In this document: one piece after another, positions 1 through 8,622 of the stretch
How positions within the stretch are numbered: position 1 is the stretch's first letter
Layout of the letters: each line of letters begins with the position of its first letter
Assembly: GCA_964396595.1 (NCBI GenBank)
Contig: CAYNFR010000015.1
Coordinates: 1-64,000, forward strand
Direction of reading: 5' to 3'
DNA from: CAYNFR01 sp964396595
Lineage (GTDB): Bacteria > Bacteroidota > Bacteroidia > Chitinophagales > Saprospiraceae
DNA: 64,000 nt
Notes under the pieces: generated by a model
The model's database searches: none
What the model saw: only the letters and a program-made list of their open reading frames with translations
Told to the model about the DNA's origin: nothing
Translations under genes and position numbers: made by a program

Positions 1-433
1 AGATCTTAATGCAGATCGAGGAAGGTACAGAAAGCAGAAAGGACCGGATGTAAGATCTGGGTTAGTACATCATGCCCGGCTTAGGCTCTACAACAGTCAA
101 CGAAATGTACAGTGTATTAGAAAGTTTGTTAGGGAGAGATGTAGCAGATAAATGGTAGATTTAGGTCTTCGGATTCAAATTAAAAATTTGGCAACCCAAA
201 GAGGTGGGCGCAGCCTACGCTTTGCTAGACAAAGGTGCATATCGAATGTTGTTCATGTCCGTATGCTAATATATTGCGGCCGATTATCAGAATATTTCAG
301 AAAACAGTTAAAGCTTTGGAATATTTGAGTGAAATTAACTTATTTCGTAGCAACACTACAATAAAAAGCTATCGATACACTTAGGATCATCTTCATGGAT
401 TTAATGGACAATAAAACATTCAGCTGATCAGCT
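1..433. other. Gene-poor stretch with decayed coding fragments
   Basis: No intact gene is visible. On the plus strand two short open stretches look protein-like but have no proper start: 72-158 encodes a tail containing GSTTVNEMYSVLESLLGR, which resembles the C-terminal helix of NDP-sugar epimerases (inference from pattern only), and 165-269 encodes a stretch with EVGAAYALLDKGAY. Both end in stops and sit in different frames, as expected of eroded sequence. No promoter box of the TAnnTTTG type was found before the gene at 434. Confidence 0.3.
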
Positions 434-1813
434 ATGGCAAGTAAAAAATCTAAAAAGTATGCCATAATTGATATTGAGACTTCGGGCGGGATGTATAATC
501 GCGACAAGATCACAGAGATTGCCGTATTTGTTACGGATGGTCACGAGTTGTTAGATTCATTTCATAGCCTGATCAATCCTGAGAGAGCCATTCCTAGCCA
601 AATAACGCGCTTGACAGGTATAGATAATAAGCTGGTCGCTAACGCTCCCAAGTTTTATGAAATTGCTAAAGATCTCGTACGGATCACCGAAGGGTGTATT
701 TTCGTGGCACACAATGTCAAGTTTGATTACAATTTTATTAAAGAGGAGTTCAGATCTCTTGGTTTTGCTTATAACCGAAAGCAATTATGCACTGTAAAAC
801 TGACCAAGAGTATTATCCCGGGTCTTAGCTCATATGGACTTGATAGTCTGATTGAATACTTTGACATTGATATTAAGGATAGGCATAGAGCTTATGATGA
901 TGCTCTGGCTACGTTTGAAATATTCAGATATTTAATATCGCATACTGCTGATGACTTTCATGTCGATCAGTTGATCAATGGAGGACTAGATGCCTCCATA
1001 TTACCCCGAGGTCTTGATATAGAAGAAGTGCACAATGTGCCTGAGTCACCCGGTGTTTACTATTTTAAAGATAATCTCGGAGAGATATTTTATGTCGGTA
1101 AGGCGATCAATATCCAAAGTCGAATTTTCCAACATTTCAGAGAGCTGAGTAATAAAAGTATCCACATCTACGGGCGTGTAAGTGGCCTGGATTACTTCGA
1201 GACAGGTAGCGAGTTACTAGCCTTATTGCTAGAGCTTAAAGAAATACGATCGCACAACCCTCCACTTAATAAAGCCATGCGCAATACCTATAACCCATAT
1301 GCCATATACGCCGTGAATAGCTCTACGAATAAGAACCATATTTTTAACATCTATCGCAATATTGAAGAGAATGATCATAAAGGGGAAAAAATTAAAGTGT
1401 TCTCAAGCAAGCATTCTGCTGAACGATATGTGCAAGCTCTTGTAGAAGATCAAGGATGGTGTGCTGCATTATTTAATTCAAGAAAGAGGCCTAGCTGCCA
1501 ATGCAATGGGGCTTGCTATACTCTCTTCAACCTTCAGGAAGAGGATAAGAAAGAAATGATCAGACTTATACGAAATGATTTTGAGAAAGACTTTGTCATT
1601 CTGACTGAAGGAAGGAATATATATGAACATGGTTTTGCACTAATACGGGAAAAACGATTCTGGGGTATCGGATTTATAGATAAGAGCACAGCTATCAGAC
1701 GCAGTAAAGATTGGCTAGACTATGTGGTGTTTGAATTCTTCCATCCCGAGACTCATGCTATAATTAAATTGCAGCTCGAAAAAAAGCGATTTAAACTGAT
1801 TAACCTCGGCTGA
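434..1813 (+). CDS. DnaQ-like 3'-5' exonuclease fused to GIY-YIG (UvrC/Cho-type) nuclease
   Basis: A 459-residue two-nuclease fusion. Residues about 8-170 form a DEDDh exonuclease like the DNA polymerase III epsilon subunit: DIETSG carries the D-x-E metal ligands, HNVKFDYNFI the second Asp region and HRAYDDA the His/Asp pair. Residues about 205-290 form a GIY-YIG domain as in the N-terminus of UvrC and in Cho: GVYYF and FYVGKA, then an Arg, and a conserved Glu region ELKEIRSHNPPLN. The C-terminal third has a Cys cluster (SCQCNGAC) reminiscent of the UvrC Cys region, but no UvrB-binding UVR motif or RNase H-like UvrC nuclease half is seen. The fusion is known in Actinobacteria and Bacteroidota and is presumed to act in DNA repair; the substrate is not established. 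The start ATG at 434 gives a complete exonuclease fold. Confidence 0.9.
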   Translation: MASKKSKKYAIIDIETSGGMYNRDKITEIAVFVTDGHELLDSFHSLINPERAIPSQITRLTGIDNKLVANAPKFYEIAKDLVRITEGCIFVAHNVKFDYNFIKEEFRSLGFAYNRKQLCTVKLTKSIIPGLSSYGLDSLIEYFDIDIKDRHRAYDDALATFEIFRYLISHTADDFHVDQLINGGLDASILPRGLDIEEVHNVPESPGVYYFKDNLGEIFYVGKAINIQSRIFQHFRELSNKSIHIYGRVSGLDYFETGSELLALLLELKEIRSHNPPLNKAMRNTYNPYAIYAVNSSTNKNHIFNIYRNIEENDHKGEKIKVFSSKHSAERYVQALVEDQGWCAALFNSRKRPSCQCNGACYTLFNLQEEDKKEMIRLIRNDFEKDFVILTEGRNIYEHGFALIREKRFWGIGFIDKSTAIRRSKDWLDYVVFEFFHPETHAIIKLQLEKKRFKLINLG

Positions 1814-1854
1814 GTAGGTAGTTTAACTTCTCCTGTTATATTGTCGCTGTTTAT

Positions 1855-1906
1855 AAAAAAACCTTCGAACACATCTTTCTCCTATAGATCATGTAGAATT
1901 TCGAAG
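1855..1906 (-). terminator. Possible Rho-independent terminator for the pyrF operon
   Basis: Read on the minus strand, the 7-bp arms CTTCGAA (1900-1906) and TTCGAAG (1863-1869) enclose a loop of about 30 nt, followed by a run of seven T. It lies about 345 nt past the pyrF stop. The arms pair perfectly but the loop is long, so this is moderate support. On the plus strand no T-run follows, so it does not obviously end the nuclease gene. Confidence 0.4.
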
Positions 1907-2076
1907 AATTAAAGTGGTGGATATCAGCTGGTAAAAATGTGTCAATCTCTTTTTATGCGTGGTAGAAGATTAAGGTAAAGATGTATCTGTGGACATCTGC
2001 GACATTATTGGGCAATATTTTCTCCCGATAATCACGGATATTTTCGCAGAATGATCGCTTCAAAGAAAAATGGAAC

Positions 2077-2233
2077 TAATCAGTTGCGATCAATTTCGCT
2101 ATAAAAATGTCCATTTCCTATTATCCTGTTGCTCTTTTTTTGTCCATAGCACTACGATTCACCAGAAAGGAGCCTTGTCTAATAAAAAATTGACTGATTT
2201 TTGACCTGAAAGCATCTGACAGATTAGTTGCGA
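2077..2233 (+). repeat. Dispersed repeat, copy A (partner inverted at 37210-37366)
   Basis: About 157 bp that recur, in opposite orientation, at 37210-37366. By eye most positions match with a few single-base indels; shared blocks include AATCAGTTGCGAT, AATTTCGCTATAAAAATG, CCATTTCCTATT, GCCTTGTCTAA and GACCTGAAAG. This copy begins and ends with similar 11-mers (ATCAGTTGCGA, ATTAGTTGCGA) in direct orientation. No open frame spans it. It lies in the 438-bp space between the convergent nuclease and pyrF genes. Confidence 0.8.
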
Positions 2234-2251
2234 AAAATTTTACGCTCTACA

Positions 2252-3073
2252 CTATATCAGCGAAAAATTGACTAGTGCACCGAACTCTTCATTTATTGAT
2301 CGGGCTGCTGCTCGTGCATGAAGATCAAAAGTCTGCCCTGTATCCGCATAGATGATTCCTCTCGACGAATTAATCAACAAGCCATAATGATCATTTAATC
2401 CATAATCAATAGTCGATGGGAGATCCCCACCTTGTGCCCCGATGCCCGGTACTAGTAAAAAATGATCAGGCACCGCATCACGCACTCTTTTGAGATATTC
2501 AGTCTGCGTTGCTCCGACTACAAACATAGTATTGTCCGGCGTGCCATAGCTTGAACATTTTTTTAAGACTGTCTCAAACAAATATTCACCATTGGCCATT
2601 GGCAACATTTGGAAATCGAGTGAGCCTGTATTGGACGTAAGTCCAAGTATTATTACCCATTTATCATCAAATTCAAAAAATGGCCGCAATGAATCCTCAC
2701 CCATGTACGGAGCGACAGTTATCGCATCAAAATCAAAATGTCTAAAAAAAGCATGTGCATAACGCGAAGAAGTATTTCCTATATCTCCCCTTTTCGCATC
2801 TGCAATAGTGAGAATATCATCTGGTACTAAAGCCAAACTTTTTTCTAAATCATTCCATCCATTGACACCATTGGCTTCGTAGAATGCAATATTAAACTTG
2901 TAGGCAACACACATGTCCGATGTGGCCGCAATGATTTTTCTATTAAATTCTACAATAGGGTCATCGTAGTTTTCTCTTATGTGTAGCGGTATACGACTCA
3001 GGTCTGTATCTAAGCCTACACAGAGCATGCTCTTCTTCTTTTGAATGGATTTAGCTAGAGATAATCTACTCAT
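2252..3073 (-). CDS. pyrF: Orotidine 5'-phosphate decarboxylase
   Basis: Catalyses decarboxylation of OMP to UMP, the last step of de novo pyrimidine synthesis, in the cytosol. The 273-residue length and the motif DAKRGDIGNT with its catalytic Asp-Lys-Asp fit the long (type 2) bacterial OMP decarboxylases. Other family marks are VGLDTD near the N-terminus, the YKFN strand, and the phosphate-binding LVPGIGAQGGD. Its ATG lies 5 nt after the stop of the upstream secreted-protein gene, so the two are probably co-transcribed; no functional link between them is evident. Confidence 0.95.
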   Translation of the reverse strand: MSRLSLAKSIQKKKSMLCVGLDTDLSRIPLHIRENYDDPIVEFNRKIIAATSDMCVAYKFNIAFYEANGVNGWNDLEKSLALVPDDILTIADAKRGDIGNTSSRYAHAFFRHFDFDAITVAPYMGEDSLRPFFEFDDKWVIILGLTSNTGSLDFQMLPMANGEYLFETVLKKCSSYGTPDNTMFVVGATQTEYLKRVRDAVPDHFLLVPGIGAQGGDLPSTIDYGLNDHYGLLINSSRGIIYADTGQTFDLHARAAARSINEEFGALVNFSLI

Positions 3074-3078
3074 GTGTT

Positions 3079-3657
3079 TTATTCGGGTGACAAAGATGAT
3101 TTAAAAGCCATTAATCTGCTGTATACTAGCGACAATGTCTCCTTATCGTGCAAAACAATGATAAATACTTGTGCCCGATCAGAGAGGTAGAGACACTCGA
3201 GCAAGCCATATCGCTTATTTGTTATTTCGGATTTCGGTACAAACTCGGCATAGGCCGCCCATTCGGCATTAAAGAAAGCCTCTGCATCTTGATTATCAAA
3301 AAGTGATATGCGCATGAAATGATCTTCATCATTAGAAGCGAGAGTTGCCAAGACTGATTGAAAACGAACATTGGGTGCTTGAGACCTCTGTGGAGATAAT
3401 TCATCGATAATGATCCGTACTTCGATATCAGCTTGATCGGTTAAGCACAAATCATACTTGAGAAAAGCATCTCTTTTGAGCGTGGTGGGTAGGAGCTTCG
3501 TCTCCACAGGCATATAAAAAGTTACATCACTGTTACGACATTTATTGGTAAATGATCGTGTGAATAGCAATTCCTCTTGAGCATATGAAAACTCCAAAAA
3601 CCCAAATAAGCACATCAGAACCACAGATGCTAATCGAGCCGAGAAAGAAAAACGCAT
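3079..3657 (-). CDS. Secreted protein of unknown function
   Basis: A 192-residue protein that I do not recognise. It begins with a typical signal peptide (basic start MRFSFSARL, hydrophobic core, cleavage likely after SYAQ), so it should be periplasmic or outer-membrane associated. The mature part is about 165 residues, mixed alpha/beta in look, with two Cys (KCRNSD and LLECLYL) and no catalytic motif I can name. It is directly upstream of pyrF with a 5-nt gap. A -7-like promoter box lies about 30 nt upstream of the ATG. Confidence 0.6.
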   Translation of the reverse strand: MRFSFSARLASVVLMCLFGFLEFSYAQEELLFTRSFTNKCRNSDVTFYMPVETKLLPTTLKRDAFLKYDLCLTDQADIEVRIIIDELSPQRSQAPNVRFQSVLATLASNDEDHFMRISLFDNQDAEAFFNAEWAAYAEFVPKSEITNKRYGLLECLYLSDRAQVFIIVLHDKETLSLVYSRLMAFKSSLSPE

Positions 3658-3685
3658 AGAGATCTATCAAAATGACATAGTATGC

Positions 3686-3693
3686 CAAATATA
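3686..3693 (-). promoter_or_regulatory. Bacteroidota-type -7 box before the secreted protein/pyrF operon
   Basis: Minus-strand TATATTTG matches the TAnnTTTG consensus and lies 29 nt before the ATG at 3657. No clear TTTG -33 partner was seen at 19-21 nt. Confidence 0.4.
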
Positions 3694-3762
3694 GCTGTGA
3701 ATTTTGAATATTGATTCCATTCAGTTCAGCTAGAAAAGTTTGGGTGGCTAAGCTCAAAGCAT

Positions 3763-4683
3763 CTACTGAATAATTCGCTCATATTTCTCTACTCCTGATA
3801 CATTAAAGAAGCCAAGGAGATCCCTTCCGTTCGATGACTTTAGATTGGTCCGTGCATTGGCTAGTGGCGCGGCGAAGAGTCCGTTCTGACTGTTGTTAAT
3901 CTGATCACGCACTATCCTCAAAAAATTAAATGCTGGTACAGAAATAGAATGAATCTCCACTCTCAGATGGTCTCCTAATTCGAATGGCTCGCGAAAACCA
4001 TCACTATCTGTCAAATTAATGCTCTCTCTTATCGGTCTTATAAATATGATTCCATCTATCGCTGTGCCACTATCAAAACCTGCATCATAGGCTAAATTCA
4101 TCTGTGACCCTCGTCCAAGAAACTTTCCGTTATGAAAAGATTTGATCCAATAGGCATCATCCTTACCATCGAAGTCTCTAGCAAAAAATTGGGCATAAAA
4201 GCCTTCTCTTACAAAAGTACTCCCTGTCTTCTGCACCATCATACTATCTATCGTCGGTACGCGATTTATTCTACTAGAAGCAGTGATCGTCTCCGATCCT
4301 ATCTCTATGACTAGATCAAACATATCTCCTACAACGCCCAGTGAGTCTGTGCCTTCTTCATTCCATCTATACACACCATCACCTATATGATCAAATATCA
4401 TTCTGCCGAGCCCATTTCTGATGATAGATACTTGTGCTGTGGATATAGCACTAGGCCTGTTCCTATCAAAATAAGGGGCGGACTCACGCAAAGTTATCTC
4501 CTGCACTTCATTTCGATTAGTCAACCATGCGTCCACTACGATCGAGATAACACCTTCCGGCAACACAACTTCTATCGGATCTTCGCATGCATTGAAAGTC
4601 ACTGAAAGAACTAAGATGAAGGCAAATCCTATTGATTTAAAAGAAGAATTTGTTCGTGATTTATTAATGCCAATTACTTTCAT
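3763..4683 (-). CDS. DUF4249 family lipoprotein, partner of the TonB receptor
   Basis: A 306-residue protein of the Bacteroidota-specific DUF4249 group. A long N-terminal hydrophobic segment ends at FNACEDP, a lipobox-like Cys near residue 33, so it is likely a lipoprotein; a downstream start at a later Met is also possible because the first 17 residues are polar. The early segment GVISIVVDAWLTN followed by VQEITLRES and ISTAQVSIIRNG is characteristic of the family. It starts 4 nt after the stop of the TonB-dependent receptor, the usual genetic arrangement, suggesting a surface or periplasmic accessory to that receptor. The ligand is unknown. Confidence 0.8.
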   Translation of the reverse strand: MKVIGINKSRTNSSFKSIGFAFILVLSVTFNACEDPIEVVLPEGVISIVVDAWLTNRNEVQEITLRESAPYFDRNRPSAISTAQVSIIRNGLGRMIFDHIGDGVYRWNEEGTDSLGVVGDMFDLVIEIGSETITASSRINRVPTIDSMMVQKTGSTFVREGFYAQFFARDFDGKDDAYWIKSFHNGKFLGRGSQMNLAYDAGFDSGTAIDGIIFIRPIRESINLTDSDGFREPFELGDHLRVEIHSISVPAFNFLRIVRDQINNSQNGLFAAPLANARTNLKSSNGRDLLGFFNVSGVEKYERIIQ

Positions 4684-4687
4684 TTCT

Positions 4688-7042
4688 TTAAAATTTAAAA
4701 TTATAAGTAACAGAAGGGATGAAATTCCCGACTACGGACAGTCTTACAGCTTCTGTCGCACCACTATTGGATTGTGCGAAGTAAATGGAGAATGGATTAC
4801 GTCTAGAATAGACATTATATACCGAGAATACCCATTCACTTTGCCACCTACGAGTGGGGTTTTTCTTGCCCTGCAAGGTGGCAGAAACATCCAGTCTGTG
4901 ATAAACCGGAATTCTGACATTATTTCTGGTGTCCAGATCATTGTGGGGAATCGTGTAACCTTGAATAGAGTAACGCGTCGTCGGAAAGGTAAGAGGTGTG
5001 CCGGAGATTAGTACAAAATTTGAACTAAATGTCCATCGTCGATTTAACTCGTAGAAAGCAGCGGCACTAAAATTGTGTGTCTGATCAAACCTCGCCGGAT
5101 ACCAATCCCCATTGTTGATTCCATCTATTTTTCTTTCTGTTCGCGACAAGGTATAACTCGTCCATCCTGTAAACTTTCCTTTAGTTTTCTGAAGCATAAA
5201 TTCCAGGCCGTACGCCCTGCCAATACCTGGCAGTAAGTCCCCTTCGATAAACTGGTTTAGTAATAGATCTGCACCGTCTATATAATCGACCAAGTCATGA
5301 AATTTTTTATAATAAACCTCGACTGAAAGTTCGTATGCATTGCTTTTTAAATTTCTAAAATAACCTAGTGCTATCTGATCAGCCGTCTGTGGTCTGATGT
5401 TATTCGTGCTAGGCGTCCATATATCTACCGGTGTAGAAGCAGCAGTGTTGCTGACTAATTGTAAATATTGCGCTGTGCGATTATAACTCAATTTAAAAGA
5501 AGCATCATCTGTAAATTGATATTTTAAATTGACCCTTGGTTCAAGATTATTGTACGTCTTGATTGATTCCCATTGGTCGTAAGTCTGGCGAGAAATAACT
5601 GGTCTCCTCACTCCTGCCGGCGCATCTGCAAATTCAAATGCTTCACCTTTGCCGGTATAATTAAAAAAAGACCATCTAAGCCCATAATTAACGGTCAAGC
5701 TGGAATTAATATCAATTTCATTTTCAAAATAAAGAGCGGCTTCTTGTGCAAATTTATCCGGTATGCTGATATTCGTTTCCTCTCCTTCACTAATACCTAC
5801 GGCATTACCCGGCACAAACCTATATAAAATACCTTGACCTCCAAATTTTATAAGATTACCAGGTTTTACAAAATAGGTCAACTCAGGCTTTACACTGTAA
5901 TTAATAATACTGGCGCTCCAATCAAATCTATTAATCGCATCATTGCCAAATCTTATCTTGTAGTCATAATCACTGGCATAGAGCGTTATGTTAGAAAATA
6001 GTCGGTCACTAAACAAATGATTCCAACGAAAAGACAAAGTCTTGTTGCCCCAATTAAATCCGGCCTGATCACCAAATCCAAAATTATCCCGTCCCGTATA
6101 TCCCGACAAGAATACCCTATTCCTGCCATCTATATCCCAATTGGCTTTAGCCGTGAGATCATAAAAATTGAGAATGCTCTCCTTCAGATCGTCATTGAGA
6201 AAAGGCTTGGCCAATACATCAATGTATGATCGTCTACCTGCAACAATGAATGAAGCCTTGTCTTTGACAATCGGTGCTTCTACTGATAATCGACTAAAGA
6301 TTGCACCTATGCCACCATTCATCTCAAGCGTCTTTTTATTGCCCTCTTTCATTCTGACATCTAATACTGAAGATAATCTGCCGCCATATCGAGAAGGAAT
6401 GCCCCCTTTGAAGAGCTTTACATCTTTGACAGCATCAGGATTGAATACAGAGAAAAAACCAAATAAGTGCGATGAGTTATAAACCGGTGCTTCGTCTAAT
6501 AAAATCAGGTTCTGATCAATGCTGCCTCCCCGCACATTGAAACCTGTAGCACCCTCTCCTACTGTGGATACACCCGGCAATAACAACAAGCTGCGAATGA
6601 TCTCTACTTCACCAAGCAATGAAGGCATCTTTTGGATAGTATTGATATCAAGTCGATTTACAGACATCTCTGTTTCGGAGACATTTCGATTAGCAGCCTC
6701 AGCGGTAACCAGTACTTCTTCCAATTGCTTGCTTTCCTGGACAAGTTCTATGTCAAGCTTACGTGAAGCATTCAGTTCAATTTTTCGTTTATCCGTTATA
6801 AAGCCTATATAGCTGAACGCTATATTGTATTCGCCGACAGGCAAGGTGACCGAATAAAATCCATACTCATTGCTTATCGTACCTGTCCCTCGCTCTACTA
6901 TATAAACATTCGCTCCTATGAGCGTTTCGCCACTAAAACCATCTTTTATATAACCAGAAATAGTGTACGTTTCTTGAGCCCAAATCCCCGTTGCACACAG
7001 TAAAAAAAAGAATAACACAAAACTTCTCAACCTCATCTGCAT
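4688..7042 (-). CDS. TonB-dependent outer-membrane receptor with carboxypeptidase-regulatory-like N-domain
   Basis: A 784-residue outer-membrane transporter. Residues 1-22 are a signal peptide ending in WAQ. Residues about 24-110 are a CarboxypepD_reg-like beta-sandwich (TISGYIKDGFSGETLIGANV, YGFYSVTLPVGEY), a domain common in Bacteroidota receptors. A plug domain follows (about 130-235: SLLLLPGVSTVGEGATGFNV and RGGSIDQNLILLDEAPVY) and then a beta-barrel ending in an aromatic residue (SVTYNFKF), as outer-membrane proteins do. It is not a classic SusC: there is no SusD partner, and a DUF4249 lipoprotein follows instead. The imported substrate cannot be read from the sequence. Confidence 0.9.
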   Translation of the reverse strand: MQMRLRSFVLFFFLLCATGIWAQETYTISGYIKDGFSGETLIGANVYIVERGTGTISNEYGFYSVTLPVGEYNIAFSYIGFITDKRKIELNASRKLDIELVQESKQLEEVLVTAEAANRNVSETEMSVNRLDINTIQKMPSLLGEVEIIRSLLLLPGVSTVGEGATGFNVRGGSIDQNLILLDEAPVYNSSHLFGFFSVFNPDAVKDVKLFKGGIPSRYGGRLSSVLDVRMKEGNKKTLEMNGGIGAIFSRLSVEAPIVKDKASFIVAGRRSYIDVLAKPFLNDDLKESILNFYDLTAKANWDIDGRNRVFLSGYTGRDNFGFGDQAGFNWGNKTLSFRWNHLFSDRLFSNITLYASDYDYKIRFGNDAINRFDWSASIINYSVKPELTYFVKPGNLIKFGGQGILYRFVPGNAVGISEGEETNISIPDKFAQEAALYFENEIDINSSLTVNYGLRWSFFNYTGKGEAFEFADAPAGVRRPVISRQTYDQWESIKTYNNLEPRVNLKYQFTDDASFKLSYNRTAQYLQLVSNTAASTPVDIWTPSTNNIRPQTADQIALGYFRNLKSNAYELSVEVYYKKFHDLVDYIDGADLLLNQFIEGDLLPGIGRAYGLEFMLQKTKGKFTGWTSYTLSRTERKIDGINNGDWYPARFDQTHNFSAAAFYELNRRWTFSSNFVLISGTPLTFPTTRYSIQGYTIPHNDLDTRNNVRIPVYHRLDVSATLQGKKNPTRRWQSEWVFSVYNVYSRRNPFSIYFAQSNSGATEAVRLSVVGNFIPSVTYNFKF

Positions 7043-7166
7043 ATGCTTGAATGAACCAAACGCACAAAAGAAGCCTATCGTTTAATTTATTTTTGAAATA
7101 CTCGATATGTAGACAAGAGCTGACGACAGTCAACAGTTTCCATCAGACCAATAACTATTGCTTATA

Positions 7167-7421
7167 TCAATCAACTGGCGTCTCGCTATAGAGGCTTCTT
7201 AAAGCGATCAATTCATCATGAAGGCTGTCTCGACAGACTTTAACACCTGCTCTGCGATACCAATATTCCGCATTCCATTGATCACCTTCCACGCGATGTA
7301 AATAGGCGTGTATGTGTGCTGCAGCCTTACCATCCATAACTTGCACTATGTCGTGGGCGCCTTCCCAATCCCCCTTTCCCGCCCGTGAAATCGCTTCTGT
7401 TATTTGCCTATCAGCCACCAT
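7167..7421 (-). CDS. Small conserved protein of unknown function
   Basis: An 84-residue soluble protein. The core GKGDWEGAHDIVQ, DGKAAAHIHAYLHRVEGD and AEYWYRRAG follows a pattern I recall in short hypothetical proteins of Proteobacteria and Bacteroidota; no biochemical role is known to me. It is probably all-helical. It starts 15 nt after the galM stop, so it belongs to the sglT-galM transcription unit, which hints at a link to sugar metabolism but proves nothing. Confidence 0.65.
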   Translation of the reverse strand: MVADRQITEAISRAGKGDWEGAHDIVQVMDGKAAAHIHAYLHRVEGDQWNAEYWYRRAGVKVCRDSLHDELIALRSLYSETPVD

Positions 7422-7436
7422 GTTGAAAGATTAGTG

Positions 7437-8600
7437 TTATCGGATATTAAATTTATAGCTACTAGCTGATTGGTAAACTTCTCCGGGTCTCAAAATTGTA
7501 CTAGGAAAACTAGCTTGATTTGGAGAATCCGGAAAAAACTGCGTTTCCAGACAAAATCCGGCTCTCCTTTGGTAAGCTTGACCTGTCATGCCGATAATAG
7601 ATCCATCTAGAAAGTTACCTGTGTATAGCTGAATGCCAGGCATAGTAGTTCTGACTTCCATATTGATACCAGTACTAGGACTCCATATTTCCGCCGCGAT
7701 CACCTGGCCTGCTCCTCCTCTTCTCACTATAAAATTATGATCATATCCACCTGCCACGCTTATCTGCTGATCATCACTGTCAATATACTGCCCCAATAAT
7801 TGTGGCAATCTAAAATCAAACGGCGTTCCTTCCACGTCCATAAATTCCCCTGTCGGTATTAAATCACTGTTGACCGGTGTGATAAAATCCGCGTGCATGA
7901 TCAGATAATGATCGAGAACATCTCCCCTTCCTTCGCCTCTGAGATTAAAGTAAGCGTGATTCGTGAGATTGCACAGGGTAGCTTTTGAGCTAGTCGCCGC
8001 ATAATGTATATCTAGCTCATTTTCTATATTGAGCCAGTATGTTACTTTTATCTCCATCTCGCCGGGATATCCTTCTTCCATATCTGCGCTGGAAGTGACA
8101 AGCTCTACACCTATGGCATCGTCACGCTCAATGATGTTGGACTTCCATAGTTTTTTATCGAATCCATAATTCCCTCCATGTAACGCATTTTTACCATTAT
8201 TGCGCGCTAGCGTATAAGCATTGCCATCGAGCGTAAACTTCGCATCAGCTATACGATTAGCATATCGGCCCACTATGGCACCTATGTAAGGATGATTGCC
8301 GAGATAAGCTTCGAGATTATCAAAGCCTAAAACAACATTAGTCTCTCTGCCGTTTCTATCCGGTACGGCAATACGCTGGATGATACCTCCATATTCGATG
8401 ATATCAACTGTGAGCTGACCATTACGAAGACTTATTTTATGCACTTCATCTTCTCCAATATGACCAAATACTGATGTAGCAGCACGTAAGGACGATGACT
8501 CAGGCGGAAGTGGTTCTTTTTTGTTCTGACAACTTTGCATGACAACAAATAATAGTATTCCAATGACAATTTCTTCTCGTAAGTATAATTTCCTAAACAT
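7437..8600 (-). CDS. galM: Aldose 1-epimerase (galactose mutarotase), lipoprotein
   Basis: Interconverts alpha and beta anomers of galactose or glucose. The 387-residue protein has an N-terminal hydrophobic segment ending in VMQSCQNKK, a lipobox, so it should be a periplasmic or outer-membrane lipoprotein rather than a cytosolic enzyme. Family motifs are GGIIQRIAVPDRNG, NRIADAKF, the His-containing NGKNALHGG, the catalytic-His segment TNHAYFNL, and the Glu region GFCLETQFFPDSPNQ. It follows the sodium/sugar symporter by 22 nt, so mutarotation probably supplies the anomer that the symporter takes up. Confidence 0.93.
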   Translation of the reverse strand: MFRKLYLREEIVIGILLFVVMQSCQNKKEPLPPESSSLRAATSVFGHIGEDEVHKISLRNGQLTVDIIEYGGIIQRIAVPDRNGRETNVVLGFDNLEAYLGNHPYIGAIVGRYANRIADAKFTLDGNAYTLARNNGKNALHGGNYGFDKKLWKSNIIERDDAIGVELVTSSADMEEGYPGEMEIKVTYWLNIENELDIHYAATSSKATLCNLTNHAYFNLRGEGRGDVLDHYLIMHADFITPVNSDLIPTGEFMDVEGTPFDFRLPQLLGQYIDSDDQQISVAGGYDHNFIVRRGGAGQVIAAEIWSPSTGINMEVRTTMPGIQLYTGNFLDGSIIGMTGQAYQRRAGFCLETQFFPDSPNQASFPSTILRPGEVYQSASSYKFNIR

Positions 8601-8622
8601 AAGCGTATGAATTTAGTATGAA

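Noticed and set aside
4592..5011. 139-residue plus-strand frame
   Set aside because: It is antisense to the TonB receptor and DUF4249 genes and has no protein family features.
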